Source: Candidatus Dormiibacter sp.
GTDB taxonomy: Bacteria; Chloroflexota; Dormibacteria; UBA8260
Length of the DNA: 5,116 bases
NCBI GenBank assembly: GCA_025450495.1
Contig: JANWHI010000109.1
Span: 1-5,116 of the forward strand
Direction: 5' to 3'
Shown: positions 1 through 4,913 of the stretch, piece after piece
How the letters are laid out: the number at the start of each line of letters is the position of its first letter
Position numbering within the stretch: position 1 is the first letter of the stretch
The notes under the pieces: generated by a model
Databases searched by the model: none
The model's input: the letters and a program-made list of their open reading frames with translations, nothing else
Told to the model about the DNA's origin: nothing
Position numbers and translations under genes: made by a program

Positions 1-696
1 TCGATGTCGACGTCGACCGCGTCCTCGATCTCCGGCGTCACCTCGACCAGCGCGAAGGACGTGTGCCGCCGCGCCGCCGAGTCGAACGGGCTGATGCGCA
101 CCAGCCGGTGCACGCCGCGCTCGCTCTTGAGCAGCCCGTACGCGCGCGGTCCGCTGATGCGCAGCGTCGCCGACTTGACGCCGGCCTCATCGCCCGCTGA
201 CTCGTCGAGGAACTCGATGGTGAACTTCTTGCTGTCCGCCCAGGCCATGTACATGCGCATCAGCATCCCTGCCCAGTCCTGCGAATCGGTGCCGCCGGCG
301 CCGGCGTGGATGCCCAGGATGGCTGGGTGATCGCTGTACGGATCGCTGTAGAGAAGCTCGAGCTCGCGCCGGTCGAGCTCGTTGCTGAGCAGATCCAGCT
401 CGCCTGACACCTCCGCCGTCATGGCGTCGTCGGGGTCGGTCTCGAGCATGCTGCTGAGGTCGACGGCATCAGCGGTGCGCTTCTCGATGGCCGCGACCGA
501 CTCGATCTCCTCGCGCAGCCGCGACGCCTCCTGGGTCAGCGACGCGGCGCGTCGCTGGTCGTCCCAGAGAGAGGGATCGTTGATCTCCTTGTCAAGCTCC
601 GCGAGGTGTGTGCGTCTGGCCTCCAGGTCAAAGGTGGCCCAGCAGGTCTGCTGCTCGGGCCTTGACCTCTTCTGCGCGCGTGGACAGCTCGCTCAT
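1..696 (-). CDS. prfB: Peptide chain release factor 2 (N-terminal part, programmed +1 frameshift, truncated by window edge)
   Basis: RF2 recognises UGA and UAA stop codons in the ribosomal A site and triggers peptide release. The zero frame starts at ATG 696-694 (MSELSTRAEEVKARAADLLGHL, residues 1-22), with an AGG a few bases upstream, and hits TGA at 630-628. Skipping one T in CTTTGAC (633-627) restores a frame that stays open to the window edge, giving about 231 residues of a family usually near 365-370. After the shift come the helical N-terminal domain (DLEARRTHLAELDKEI...), then AGGTDSQDWAGML around residue 140, GVHRLVRISPFDSAARRHTS, and the RF2-specific stop-reading tripeptide SPF at about residues 202-204 (nt 92-84). 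The GGQ catalytic loop would lie just beyond position 1. In the family, the frameshift makes RF2 autoregulatory: low RF2 means slow UGA reading and more shifting. The assignment is secure. Only the efficiency of the shift is inferred. Confidence 0.96.
627..633 (-). promoter_or_regulatory. prfB programmed +1 frameshift site (CTT TGA C)
   Basis: The minus strand reads CAC CTT TGA C at codons 21-23 of prfB. CTTTGAC is the canonical RF2 recoding heptamer: the peptidyl-tRNA on CTT slips +1 onto TTT, and GAC (629-627) is read next. Frame continuity on both sides and homology to RF2 on both sides support a real shift rather than a sequencing error. The usual upstream stimulator is an internal Shine-Dalgarno such as AGGGGG placed 3 nt before CTT. 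Here it is reduced to TGGG (641-638), 4 nt before CTT, so the stimulator looks weak. Confidence 0.9.
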
Positions 697-705
697 GACC
701 TCGCG

Positions 706-740
706 AGTGTACTTGGCCGCTCGGTCGCGACGGCTAGGAT
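706..740. promoter_or_regulatory. Divergent promoter region between prfB and the first DinB gene
   Basis: Only 50 bp separate the two divergent start codons. On the plus strand, TTGGCC (713-718) and TAGGAT (735-740) form a -35/-10 pair with a 16 bp spacer. The -10 ends 6 nt before ATG 747, so the predicted transcript starts at or next to the A of the ATG (leaderless). On the minus strand a possible -10, TACACT (711-706), lies 9 nt before the prfB ATG without a convincing -35. If both are real they overlap, and the two transcripts could compete. The plus-strand call is firmer than the minus-strand one. Confidence 0.5.
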
Positions 741-746
741 GGCCGG

Positions 747-1262
747 ATGACCGAAACCCTCTCCGTCCCGGACAGCCGCGGCCACACGCCGTCCGATGCC
801 GACGAGCGCGAAACGCTGATCGCGTTTCTCGACAAGTACCGCGAGTCGGTGCTGGTCAAGCTCGATGGCCTCGACCGCGAACAGATGTCGCGTCGCCTGC
901 TCGAATCCCGCACCACTCTGCTCGGCATCGTCAAACACCTGACGATCTGCGAGCTGTCGTGGTTCGGGACAGTGATGGCCGGTGGTCCGGAGATCCCGGA
1001 GGATCCCGACGATCCCGACGCCGAGTGGGTGGTGATGGAGAGCGACGCGCCCGAGCAGGTCGTCGCCGACTACCGCGCCGCGTATGCGCGCAGCGACGAC
1101 ATCGCCCGTGCGCAGACCTCGCTCGACGCACTCGTACCGCGCCCCGGCCGTCCCGACAAGTCGGTGCGCTGGATCCTGGTGCACATGCTGGAGGAGACGG
1201 CGCGACACGCCGGCCACGCCGACATCCTTCGCGAGCTCATCGACGGCCGCACCGGCGATTGA
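747..1262 (+). CDS. DinB-like / DUF664 family protein (first paralogue)
   Basis: This 171-residue protein has the size and motif pattern of the DUF664 branch of the DinB/YfiT four-helix-bundle metalloproteins, which are abundant in actinobacteria. Some relatives are thiol-dependent (mycothiol or bacillithiol) transferases or isomerases; the substrate here is unknown. Probable metal-site residues are H64 in IVKHLTICELSWF, then E150, H154 and H157 in LVHMLEETARHAGHADILRE near the C-terminus. An acidic loop, PEDPDDPDAEW, lies at about residues 84-94. It is cytoplasmic, with no signal peptide or membrane segment. The start ATG 747 lacks a Shine-Dalgarno but sits 6 nt after TAGGAT, fitting a leaderless mRNA. 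It is transcribed away from prfB, and a perfect GC hairpin follows its stop. It resembles the protein at 2852-3394 throughout. Confidence 0.88.
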   Translation: MTETLSVPDSRGHTPSDADERETLIAFLDKYRESVLVKLDGLDREQMSRRLLESRTTLLGIVKHLTICELSWFGTVMAGGPEIPEDPDDPDAEWVVMESDAPEQVVADYRAAYARSDDIARAQTSLDALVPRPGRPDKSVRWILVHMLEETARHAGHADILRELIDGRTGD

Positions 1263-1263
1263 C

Positions 1264-1282
1264 GGCGTCCAGCACGGACGCC
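1264..1282 (+). terminator. GC-rich hairpin after the first DinB gene, possible terminator
   Basis: GGCGTCC (1264-1270), loop AGCAC, GGACGCC (1276-1282) form a perfect 7 bp stem starting one base after the TGA of the DinB gene. No T-tract follows, so this is not a classical intrinsic terminator. U-less hairpins of this kind are often proposed as terminators in high-GC actinobacteria. It would isolate the DinB transcript from the SOS-type promoter of the next gene. Confidence 0.45.
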
Positions 1283-1347
1283 ACCGCTGCACCGCCTCGC
1301 CCACCTGCGCGCGAATCGAGATACGGGCAGCCCACCTGCGCCGGCTC

Positions 1348-1384
1348 TTTACATCCACGAACGTATGTTCGTATACTTGCCTGC
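1348..1384 (+). promoter_or_regulatory. Promoter of the HNH gene, apparently leaderless
   Basis: TTTACA (1348-1353) and TATACT (1372-1377) form a strong -35/-10 pair with an 18 bp spacer. The -10 ends 7 nt before ATG 1385, the same geometry as at the DinB and DUF2269 genes in this window, so transcription probably begins at or next to that ATG. The LexA box lies inside the spacer and touches the -10. This is the best-looking promoter in the window. Confidence 0.7.
1357..1372. promoter_or_regulatory. LexA (SOS) box overlapping the HNH gene promoter
   Basis: ACGAACGTATGTTCGT is a 16 bp inverted repeat with 6 bp arms (ACGAAC / GTTCGT) around GTAT. Its core CGAACGTATGTTCG fits the Bacillus DinR/LexA consensus CGAAC-RNRY-GTTCG at every position and the mycobacterial GAAC-N4-GTTC core. 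It occupies the -35/-10 spacer and reaches the first base of the TATACT -10, so bound LexA would block RNA polymerase. This predicts repression in normal growth and induction on DNA damage. In Mycobacterium tuberculosis several 13E12-repeat genes, relatives of the downstream gene, are known to carry LexA boxes. Confidence 0.82.
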
Positions 1385-2781
1385 ATGATCTCGTCCCCTC
1401 CTGGTGGGGGGCGGTAGGGGCGCCCTCGACACCGTCCGACGCTCCGGGCGCTGACCTTGCCGAGCTCGGTCGGGCCGTGGCTCGCTTCAGCTCGCGACGC
1501 CCGGCCCGCAGCCCCGCGCAGCTCGGTGTCGACCTCATCGAGCTGCGCCACCTCTGCGACCTCCTCGAGCTGCGCTTCGCGCTGGACGCCGCCGAGTTCG
1601 CCGCCACCGACGAGTACGACGTCGACGCCGCGGCCAGCCCGTACGCCTGGATCACCCACCACTGCAGGATGGGCGGCCACGCCGCCTGGTCCGCCGTCTG
1701 TGTCGGCGAGATGGCCAAGCAGCGCACCCCGGGCACCGTCGCCGCCCTCCAGCAGGGCCAGGTCGGCTTCGGTCACCTCGCTCTCCTCGCCGGCGTGGCC
1801 CGGGCGGTCACCGTCGACTCCCTCGCCGCCCAGGCGGCCGAGTGGCAGAGCTTCCTCCGCGAGCACCCCGACGACCCGATCGCCGCCGCCAACACCGACC
1901 CAGCCGACGCCGACGTCCCCACCGTCGTCTTCGACGAGACGCCGCTGCTCGCCCTGGCCCGGGCGCACACCGTCAGCCGCTTCCGCCGCGACTGCGCCCA
2001 CGCCCGCCACGCCGGCGACCCCGAGGGCTTCCTGAGCGAGCACCTCGACACCGTCGACTGCCGCCGCCTCGAGCTCATCGGCGGCAGCAGCGGCACCATG
2101 AGCATCAGCGGCGTCCTCGATTCCGTCGGCGGCGCCGCGCTCCGCACCGCCCTCGAGCCGCTGGCCCGCCGCGACGGCGCCAACGACGCCCGGCCCACCT
2201 CCCGGCGCCTCGCCGACGCCCTCATCGAGCTCGCCCACCACGGCCTCGACACCGGCCTCATCCCCCAGCGCGCCAGCCAGCGCACCCACCTCCAGGTCAC
2301 CACCTCCCTGGAGACCCTGCTCGGCATCCGCGGCGCCCCCGCCGCCGACCTCGAGTTCTCCTCCCCGATCGCCGCCGCGACCGTCGCCCGGCTCGCCTGC
2401 GACGCCACCGTCACCCGCATCGTCCTCGACGCCACCTCCGCGGTCATCGACGTGGGCCGCTCCCGGCGGGTGGTGAACGGCTCCATCCGCCGCGCCCTCA
2501 ACGCCCGCGACGGGGGCTGCCGCTGGCCCGGTTGCGACCGCTCCCCCTCCTGGACCGCCGCCCACCACGTGGTCCACTGGGCGCGCGGCGGCGGCCCCAC
2601 CCGGCTGCCCAATCTGGTCCTTCTCTGCCATCGCCATCACTGGCTGGTCCACGAGGGCGGCTGGCAGCTGGTCCAATCCGACGGCAGCCTGCTCACCATC
2701 CCGCCGGCTCCCGGCGTCGGCTTCCGCTGGGACCAGCCCACCCCCTGGCCGCGCGCCCCCGATCACCACGCCGCCGCATAG
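1385..2781 (+). CDS. DUF222 / 13E12-type HNH endonuclease, start out of frame with body by one base
   Basis: A predicted DNA-cutting HNH protein of the actinobacterial DUF222 (13E12 repeat) family. Counting from ATG 1385 with one -1 shift it has about 465 residues, a usual length. The N-terminal two-thirds is helical DUF222, including TVAALQQGQVGFGHLALLAG. The C-terminal HNH/zinc domain has CRWPGC (C379, C384), AHHVVHW (H394-H395), N410, and CHRHHWLVHEGG (C415, H416, H418, H419, H423). All expected residues are present. ATG 1385 follows a strong leaderless promoter with an SOS box but reads only 10 codons (MISSPPGGGR) to TAG 1415-1417. The HNH frame has no ATG near there; its first plausible in-frame start is GTG 1477, giving 434 residues. 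A -1 shift at the G6 run 1406-1411 would fuse the two as MISSPPGGGAVGAPS. The exact DNA target and cellular role are unknown. Confidence 0.88.
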
Positions 2782-2788
2782 ACGGCGG
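2771..2788 (+). terminator. Hairpin over the HNH stop codon, possible terminator
   Basis: CCGCCG (2771-2776), loop CATAGA containing the TAG stop, CGGCGG (2783-2788) form a perfect 6 bp GC stem. There is no T-tract. Such stems arise easily by chance in a sequence this GC-rich, so this is only a candidate. Confidence 0.25.
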
Positions 2789-2815
2789 GACCTGTGACCC
2801 GGCGCACGGATTGTC

Positions 2816-2851
2816 TGACTTGCAACACCGCCGATCGCCTATGTTGCGGGC
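2816..2851 (+). promoter_or_regulatory. Leaderless promoter of the second DinB gene
   Basis: TATGTT (2840-2845) ends exactly 6 nt before ATG 2852, repeating the spacing at the first DinB gene. A -35 is less clear: TGACTT (2816-2821) gives an 18 bp spacer and TTGCAA (2820-2825) one of only 14 bp. No Shine-Dalgarno is visible before the ATG, which supports a leaderless mRNA. No LexA-like inverted repeat is present here. Confidence 0.5.
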
Positions 2852-3394
2852 ATGGCCACTGAGGGCGACGACGCAATCGCGCCCCGCGATCTCGCCAAGG
2901 ACCTCGCCGCGGTCACCGACGAGCGCACCACCATGATCGCGTTCCTCCGCTACCAGCGCGACACGCTGGAGCTGAAGTGCGCCGGTCTCGATGCCGACGC
3001 CCTGGCCCGTCGCTCTGTCGAGCCGTCGACCTTGTCGCTGCTCGGCTTGGTCCGCCACCTGGCGGACATCGAGCGCCACTGGTTTCGCCGGGTGATGGCG
3101 GGCCAGGACGCGCCTCCACACTTCTCCACCGAAACCGACCCCGACGGGGCGTTCGACAACGCAGCACCCGACCCTGCCCTCGTCGCGGAAGCGTGGGAGA
3201 CGTGGCGCGCTGAGGTGTCGTTCGCGGAGGGTTTCGTGGCCGCCGCGCCCAACCTCGCCGTCACCGGTAACGACCGCTGGACCGGGGCCGTGTCGTTGCG
3301 CTGGGTGCTGGTGCACATGGTCGAGGAGTACGCCCGGCACGTCGGCCACGCCGACCTTCTGCGCCAGCGGATCGACGGCGCGGTCGGCCAATAG
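2852..3394 (+). CDS. DinB-like / DUF664 family protein (second paralogue)
   Basis: This 180-residue protein belongs to the same DinB-fold DUF664 group as the product of 747-1262. The two share the opening pattern ER-T-IAFL, the block around LLGxVxHL, VMAG after helix 2, and the C-terminal RWxLVHMxEExARHxGHADxLR. Probable metal-site residues are H69, E159, H163 and H166. It has about 20 extra residues at its N-terminus before the shared core, and a different middle loop (HFSTETDPDGAFDNAAPDP, about 90-108). It is probably a soluble metal-dependent thiol transferase or related enzyme; the substrate cannot be told from sequence. It has its own leaderless promoter and converges on the Rid-family gene, with 22 bp between the two stop codons. 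The start is supported by the -10 spacing and by the lack of another in-frame ATG nearby. Confidence 0.88.
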   Translation: MATEGDDAIAPRDLAKDLAAVTDERTTMIAFLRYQRDTLELKCAGLDADALARRSVEPSTLSLLGLVRHLADIERHWFRRVMAGQDAPPHFSTETDPDGAFDNAAPDPALVAEAWETWRAEVSFAEGFVAAAPNLAVTGNDRWTGAVSLRWVLVHMVEEYARHVGHADLLRQRIDGAVGQ

Positions 3395-3416
3395 CCGCCG
3401 GCCCGTCGCCACGCGC

Positions 3417-3812
3417 TCAGTCGATGACCGCCACCGCCTCCGCCTCAACCAGGTACTCCGGCGTTGCCAGCGACTCCACCCCAATCAACGTGCTGGCCGG
3501 CGCGTGGTCACCGAACACCTCCCGCCGCGCCGCCGCCAGCTCAGGCAGCAGCTCCGCGCGATAGCCCACCACGTACCACGTCACTCTGGCAACGTCCGCG
3601 ATCGTCGCCCCCGCCGCCTCGAGCGCGGTGCGCAGGTTGACGAACGCCTGCCGCGCCTGGCCAACCACATCCCCAGGCGCAACAACCTTGCCGTCCGCAT
3701 CGGCCGCGACCTGTCCCGCCACGTACACGGTGCGCGACCCCCGCGCCACGACCACCTGCGAGTACCCCCGCGGCACCGGCAGCTCGGGCGGGTTCAGCCT
3801 CTCCAGTCCCAT
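3417..3812 (-). CDS. Rid/YjgF/YER057c/UK114 family protein lacking the RidA catalytic arginine
   Basis: This 131-residue protein has the full length and fold signature of the Rid family: SRTVYVAGQVAADADGKVV near residues 26-44, QARQAFVNLRTALEAAGAT at 52-70, and LVEAEAVAV at the end. RidA proper hydrolyses reactive enamine/imine intermediates using an arginine in the segment PARS (Arg105 in E. coli). Here the equivalent segment reads APASTLIGVESL, with Ser107 at that place. It therefore probably belongs to one of the Rid subgroups without deaminase activity, and no substrate is assigned. ATG 3812 lies 14 nt after the stop of the VOC gene, with only a close GAGG before it, so it is probably co-transcribed and perhaps translationally coupled. 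It is cytoplasmic. Confidence 0.9.
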   Translation of the reverse strand: MGLERLNPPELPVPRGYSQVVVARGSRTVYVAGQVAADADGKVVAPGDVVGQARQAFVNLRTALEAAGATIADVARVTWYVVGYRAELLPELAAARREVFGDHAPASTLIGVESLATPEYLVEAEAVAVID

Positions 3813-3826
3813 CGCCTCAGATCCGC

Positions 3827-4192
3827 TCAGCTCGCGTTCTCATCGGTGGTGAACAGCCCGACCTTGTTCCCCTCGCTGTCGTGGCAGGTGGCGAAATAGC
3901 CCATGCCGGGGATCGCCGTCTTGTCCAGTACCAGGCCGCCGCCGTTGTCCTTGATCTTGCCAATCCACTCCTCGATCGACGGGACACTCATGGTGAGCGT
4001 GGTCTCCGTGCCCGGCGCCCGCTGGAACAGGGCGCCGTTGATGCCGGGGTTCTCCTCGCCGGTCGTGGCCATGCCGTAGTACGAAGGTGCGCCCTCGAAC
4101 CTCTGGAACGTCCAGCCGAAGACGGCGCTGTAGAACTTCTCGGCGCGGTCTGGGTCGTCCACGGGGATCTCGAAATGCGACGGCCGTGCCAT
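3827..4192 (-). CDS. VOC superfamily (glyoxalase/bleomycin-resistance fold) protein
   Basis: A 121-residue single-module VOC protein. It begins PSHFEIPVDDPDRAEKFYSAVFGW, the typical first beta-strand and helix, and ends with YFATCHDSEGNKVGLF, the closing beta-strand pair. H6 is the usual first metal-ligand position. The last strand (KVGLF) lacks the glutamate that metal-binding glyoxalase-type members have, so a true glyoxalase role is doubtful. It forms a dimer in most relatives; the substrate is unknown. The start is set at ATG 4192 because GGAGGAGG (4205-4198) precedes it by 5 nt. An in-frame ATG at 4207 overlaps that ribosome-binding site and adds only MEEVH. The gene sits between the DUF2269-like gene (34 nt upstream) and the Rid gene (14 nt downstream) on the same strand. 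Confidence 0.9.
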   Translation of the reverse strand: MARPSHFEIPVDDPDRAEKFYSAVFGWTFQRFEGAPSYYGMATTGEENPGINGALFQRAPGTETTLTMSVPSIEEWIGKIKDNGGGLVLDKTAIPGMGYFATCHDSEGNKVGLFTTDENAS

Positions 4193-4197
4193 GTGTA

Positions 4198-4205
4198 CCT
4201 CCTCC
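4198..4205 (-). promoter_or_regulatory. Strong Shine-Dalgarno deciding the VOC start
   Basis: GGAGGAGG on the minus strand lies 5 nt (TACAC) before ATG 4192-4190. It is the only strong Shine-Dalgarno found in the window. The genes with their own predicted promoters lack one, consistent with the VOC gene being an internal cistron of a longer mRNA. Confidence 0.75.
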
Positions 4206-4226
4206 ATATCCCTGAAGACTGAACGT

Positions 4227-4679
4227 CTAGAACGTCGGCTTGAACACCATTACGAAGACCGCGAACAGCGCCAGCACACCGAGGAACATCCCCACCCCGC
4301 GTGCACGAGCGTCGGCCGCCCGGTACGCCGCGCTCGCTGCGCCCTCGGCGTCGAGCGCGTTGATCTGGCGTTTCAAGGCAGGCCCATACGCCGCAGCGCC
4401 GAGCACTGCCATCACGACAAAGATGAACAGACCCGAGAGGATCCAGCGTGTGCCGATGCTGTACGTGGTGAATGCCATGATCAGCCCGGTCACCAGCAGC
4501 AGGCCGTACGCCGGGTTGGCCACACGGTCGTCGAGGAACTTGATCCCGCGGAGCACGAAGCCGAGGTGTGCCGGGTCCGTCTTCCCCCGCACAGACCACA
4601 CCGCGTAGGTCGCGTTCGAGCCGACCGCAACGATCGCGGACATGACGTGCACCCACTTGAGCAACAGGAACCCGGTCAT
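4227..4679 (-). CDS. Four-helix integral membrane protein, DUF2269-like
   Basis: A 150-residue membrane protein with four predicted transmembrane segments at about residues 3-29, 55-74, 79-98 and 128-147. The first contains WVHVMSAIVAVGSNATYAVW, with a histidine inside the helix (H11). This pattern, together with the loop ALKRQINALDAEGA between helices 3 and 4, resembles the DUF2269 family of small membrane proteins of unknown function. The family name is by recognition and moderately sure; membrane location is clear from hydrophobicity. ATG 4679 is preferred over the in-frame ATG at 4727. It puts helix 1 at the N-terminus as usual, and a -10-like TAGAGT lies 7 nt upstream. The extra 16 residues of the longer form are polar and unlike the family. 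It is probably the first gene of an operon with the VOC and Rid genes. Confidence 0.85.
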   Translation of the reverse strand: MTGFLLLKWVHVMSAIVAVGSNATYAVWSVRGKTDPAHLGFVLRGIKFLDDRVANPAYGLLLVTGLIMAFTTYSIGTRWILSGLFIFVVMAVLGAAAYGPALKRQINALDAEGAASAAYRAADARARGVGMFLGVLALFAVFVMVFKPTF

Positions 4680-4692
4680 CGCGGTGACTCTA
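4680..4692 (-). promoter_or_regulatory. Leaderless -10 element for the DUF2269-VOC-Rid operon
   Basis: TAGAGT (4692-4687) ends 7 nt before ATG 4679. No good -35 is seen about 17 bp upstream (GGCAGT at 4715-4710 is the nearest). The call rests on the -10 and the repeated spacing seen at other genes in the window. Confidence 0.4.
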
Positions 4693-4878
4693 CTGTCCGG
4701 TGCCGGCCCACTGCCCTGCGCGCCCACGTCGGCCGGGACAGATATGGTGGCGGCAGTTCAGACCCGCCGGTAATGCGTTCGACCCACTCGAGGCACTACA
4801 TTGGCGTGACCACTCTGGGCTTCGTCGCCGCACACTCGTCCGCGATGACCGAGGTGGCTGAACGGACCCCAACGTGAC

Positions 4879-4893
4879 CGGCTGACCCAGCCG
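4879..4893 (-). terminator. Hairpin downstream of secA, possible terminator
   Basis: On the minus strand CGGCTG-GGT-CAGCCG is a perfect 6 bp stem with a 3 nt loop, 20 nt after the secA stop TAA (4916-4914). No T-run follows. It is well placed to end secA transcription before the next minus-strand promoter. The rest of 4693-4878 shows no convincing gene or RNA. Confidence 0.4.
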
Positions 4894-4913
4894 ACGCCAC
4901 CCCGCCAGCCGCC

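Noticed and set aside
1..20. GTCGAC-like repeat at the left edge
   Set aside because: It is simply the Val-Asp coding run (VDVDI) of RF2, conserved as an acidic stretch in the family.
1084..1384. Upstream extension of the HNH reading frame (open from 1084)
   Set aside because: It overlaps the first DinB gene in another frame and would run through the terminator-like hairpin, the promoter and the LexA box. It has no DUF222-like sequence.
693..1736. A 347-codon minus-strand open frame across the first DinB gene and the HNH start
   Set aside because: It crosses a good plus-strand gene, the SOS promoter and the intergenic region, and has no recognisable domain. It is a shadow of GC-rich codon bias.
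1237..2769. A 510-codon open frame on the minus strand opposite the HNH gene
   Set aside because: Its product is Gly/Ala/Val-rich low-complexity sequence, as expected from the complement of a GC-biased gene. The plus strand has clear DUF222 and HNH motifs.
1842..2936. A 364-codon plus-strand frame extremely rich in Arg and Pro
   Set aside because: It is the shifted reading of the HNH gene; Arg/Pro richness is the usual sign of an out-of-frame reading of GC-rich coding DNA.
4680..4727. Longer start (ATG 4727) for the DUF2269-like protein
   Set aside because: It adds 16 polar residues before the first membrane helix and would include the -10 element in the coding sequence. ATG 4679 fits better.
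4771..4800. GTTCGACCC near 4777-4785 resembling a tRNA T-loop
   Set aside because: The flanking bases do not pair as a T-stem, and no acceptor, D or anticodon stems can be drawn.
4191..4877. A 228-codon plus-strand frame opposite the DUF2269-like gene
   Set aside because: No family resemblance, and it lies opposite a gene with clear transmembrane helices. Its 3' end (about 4806-4877) also lacks a convincing start or promoter as a separate small gene.
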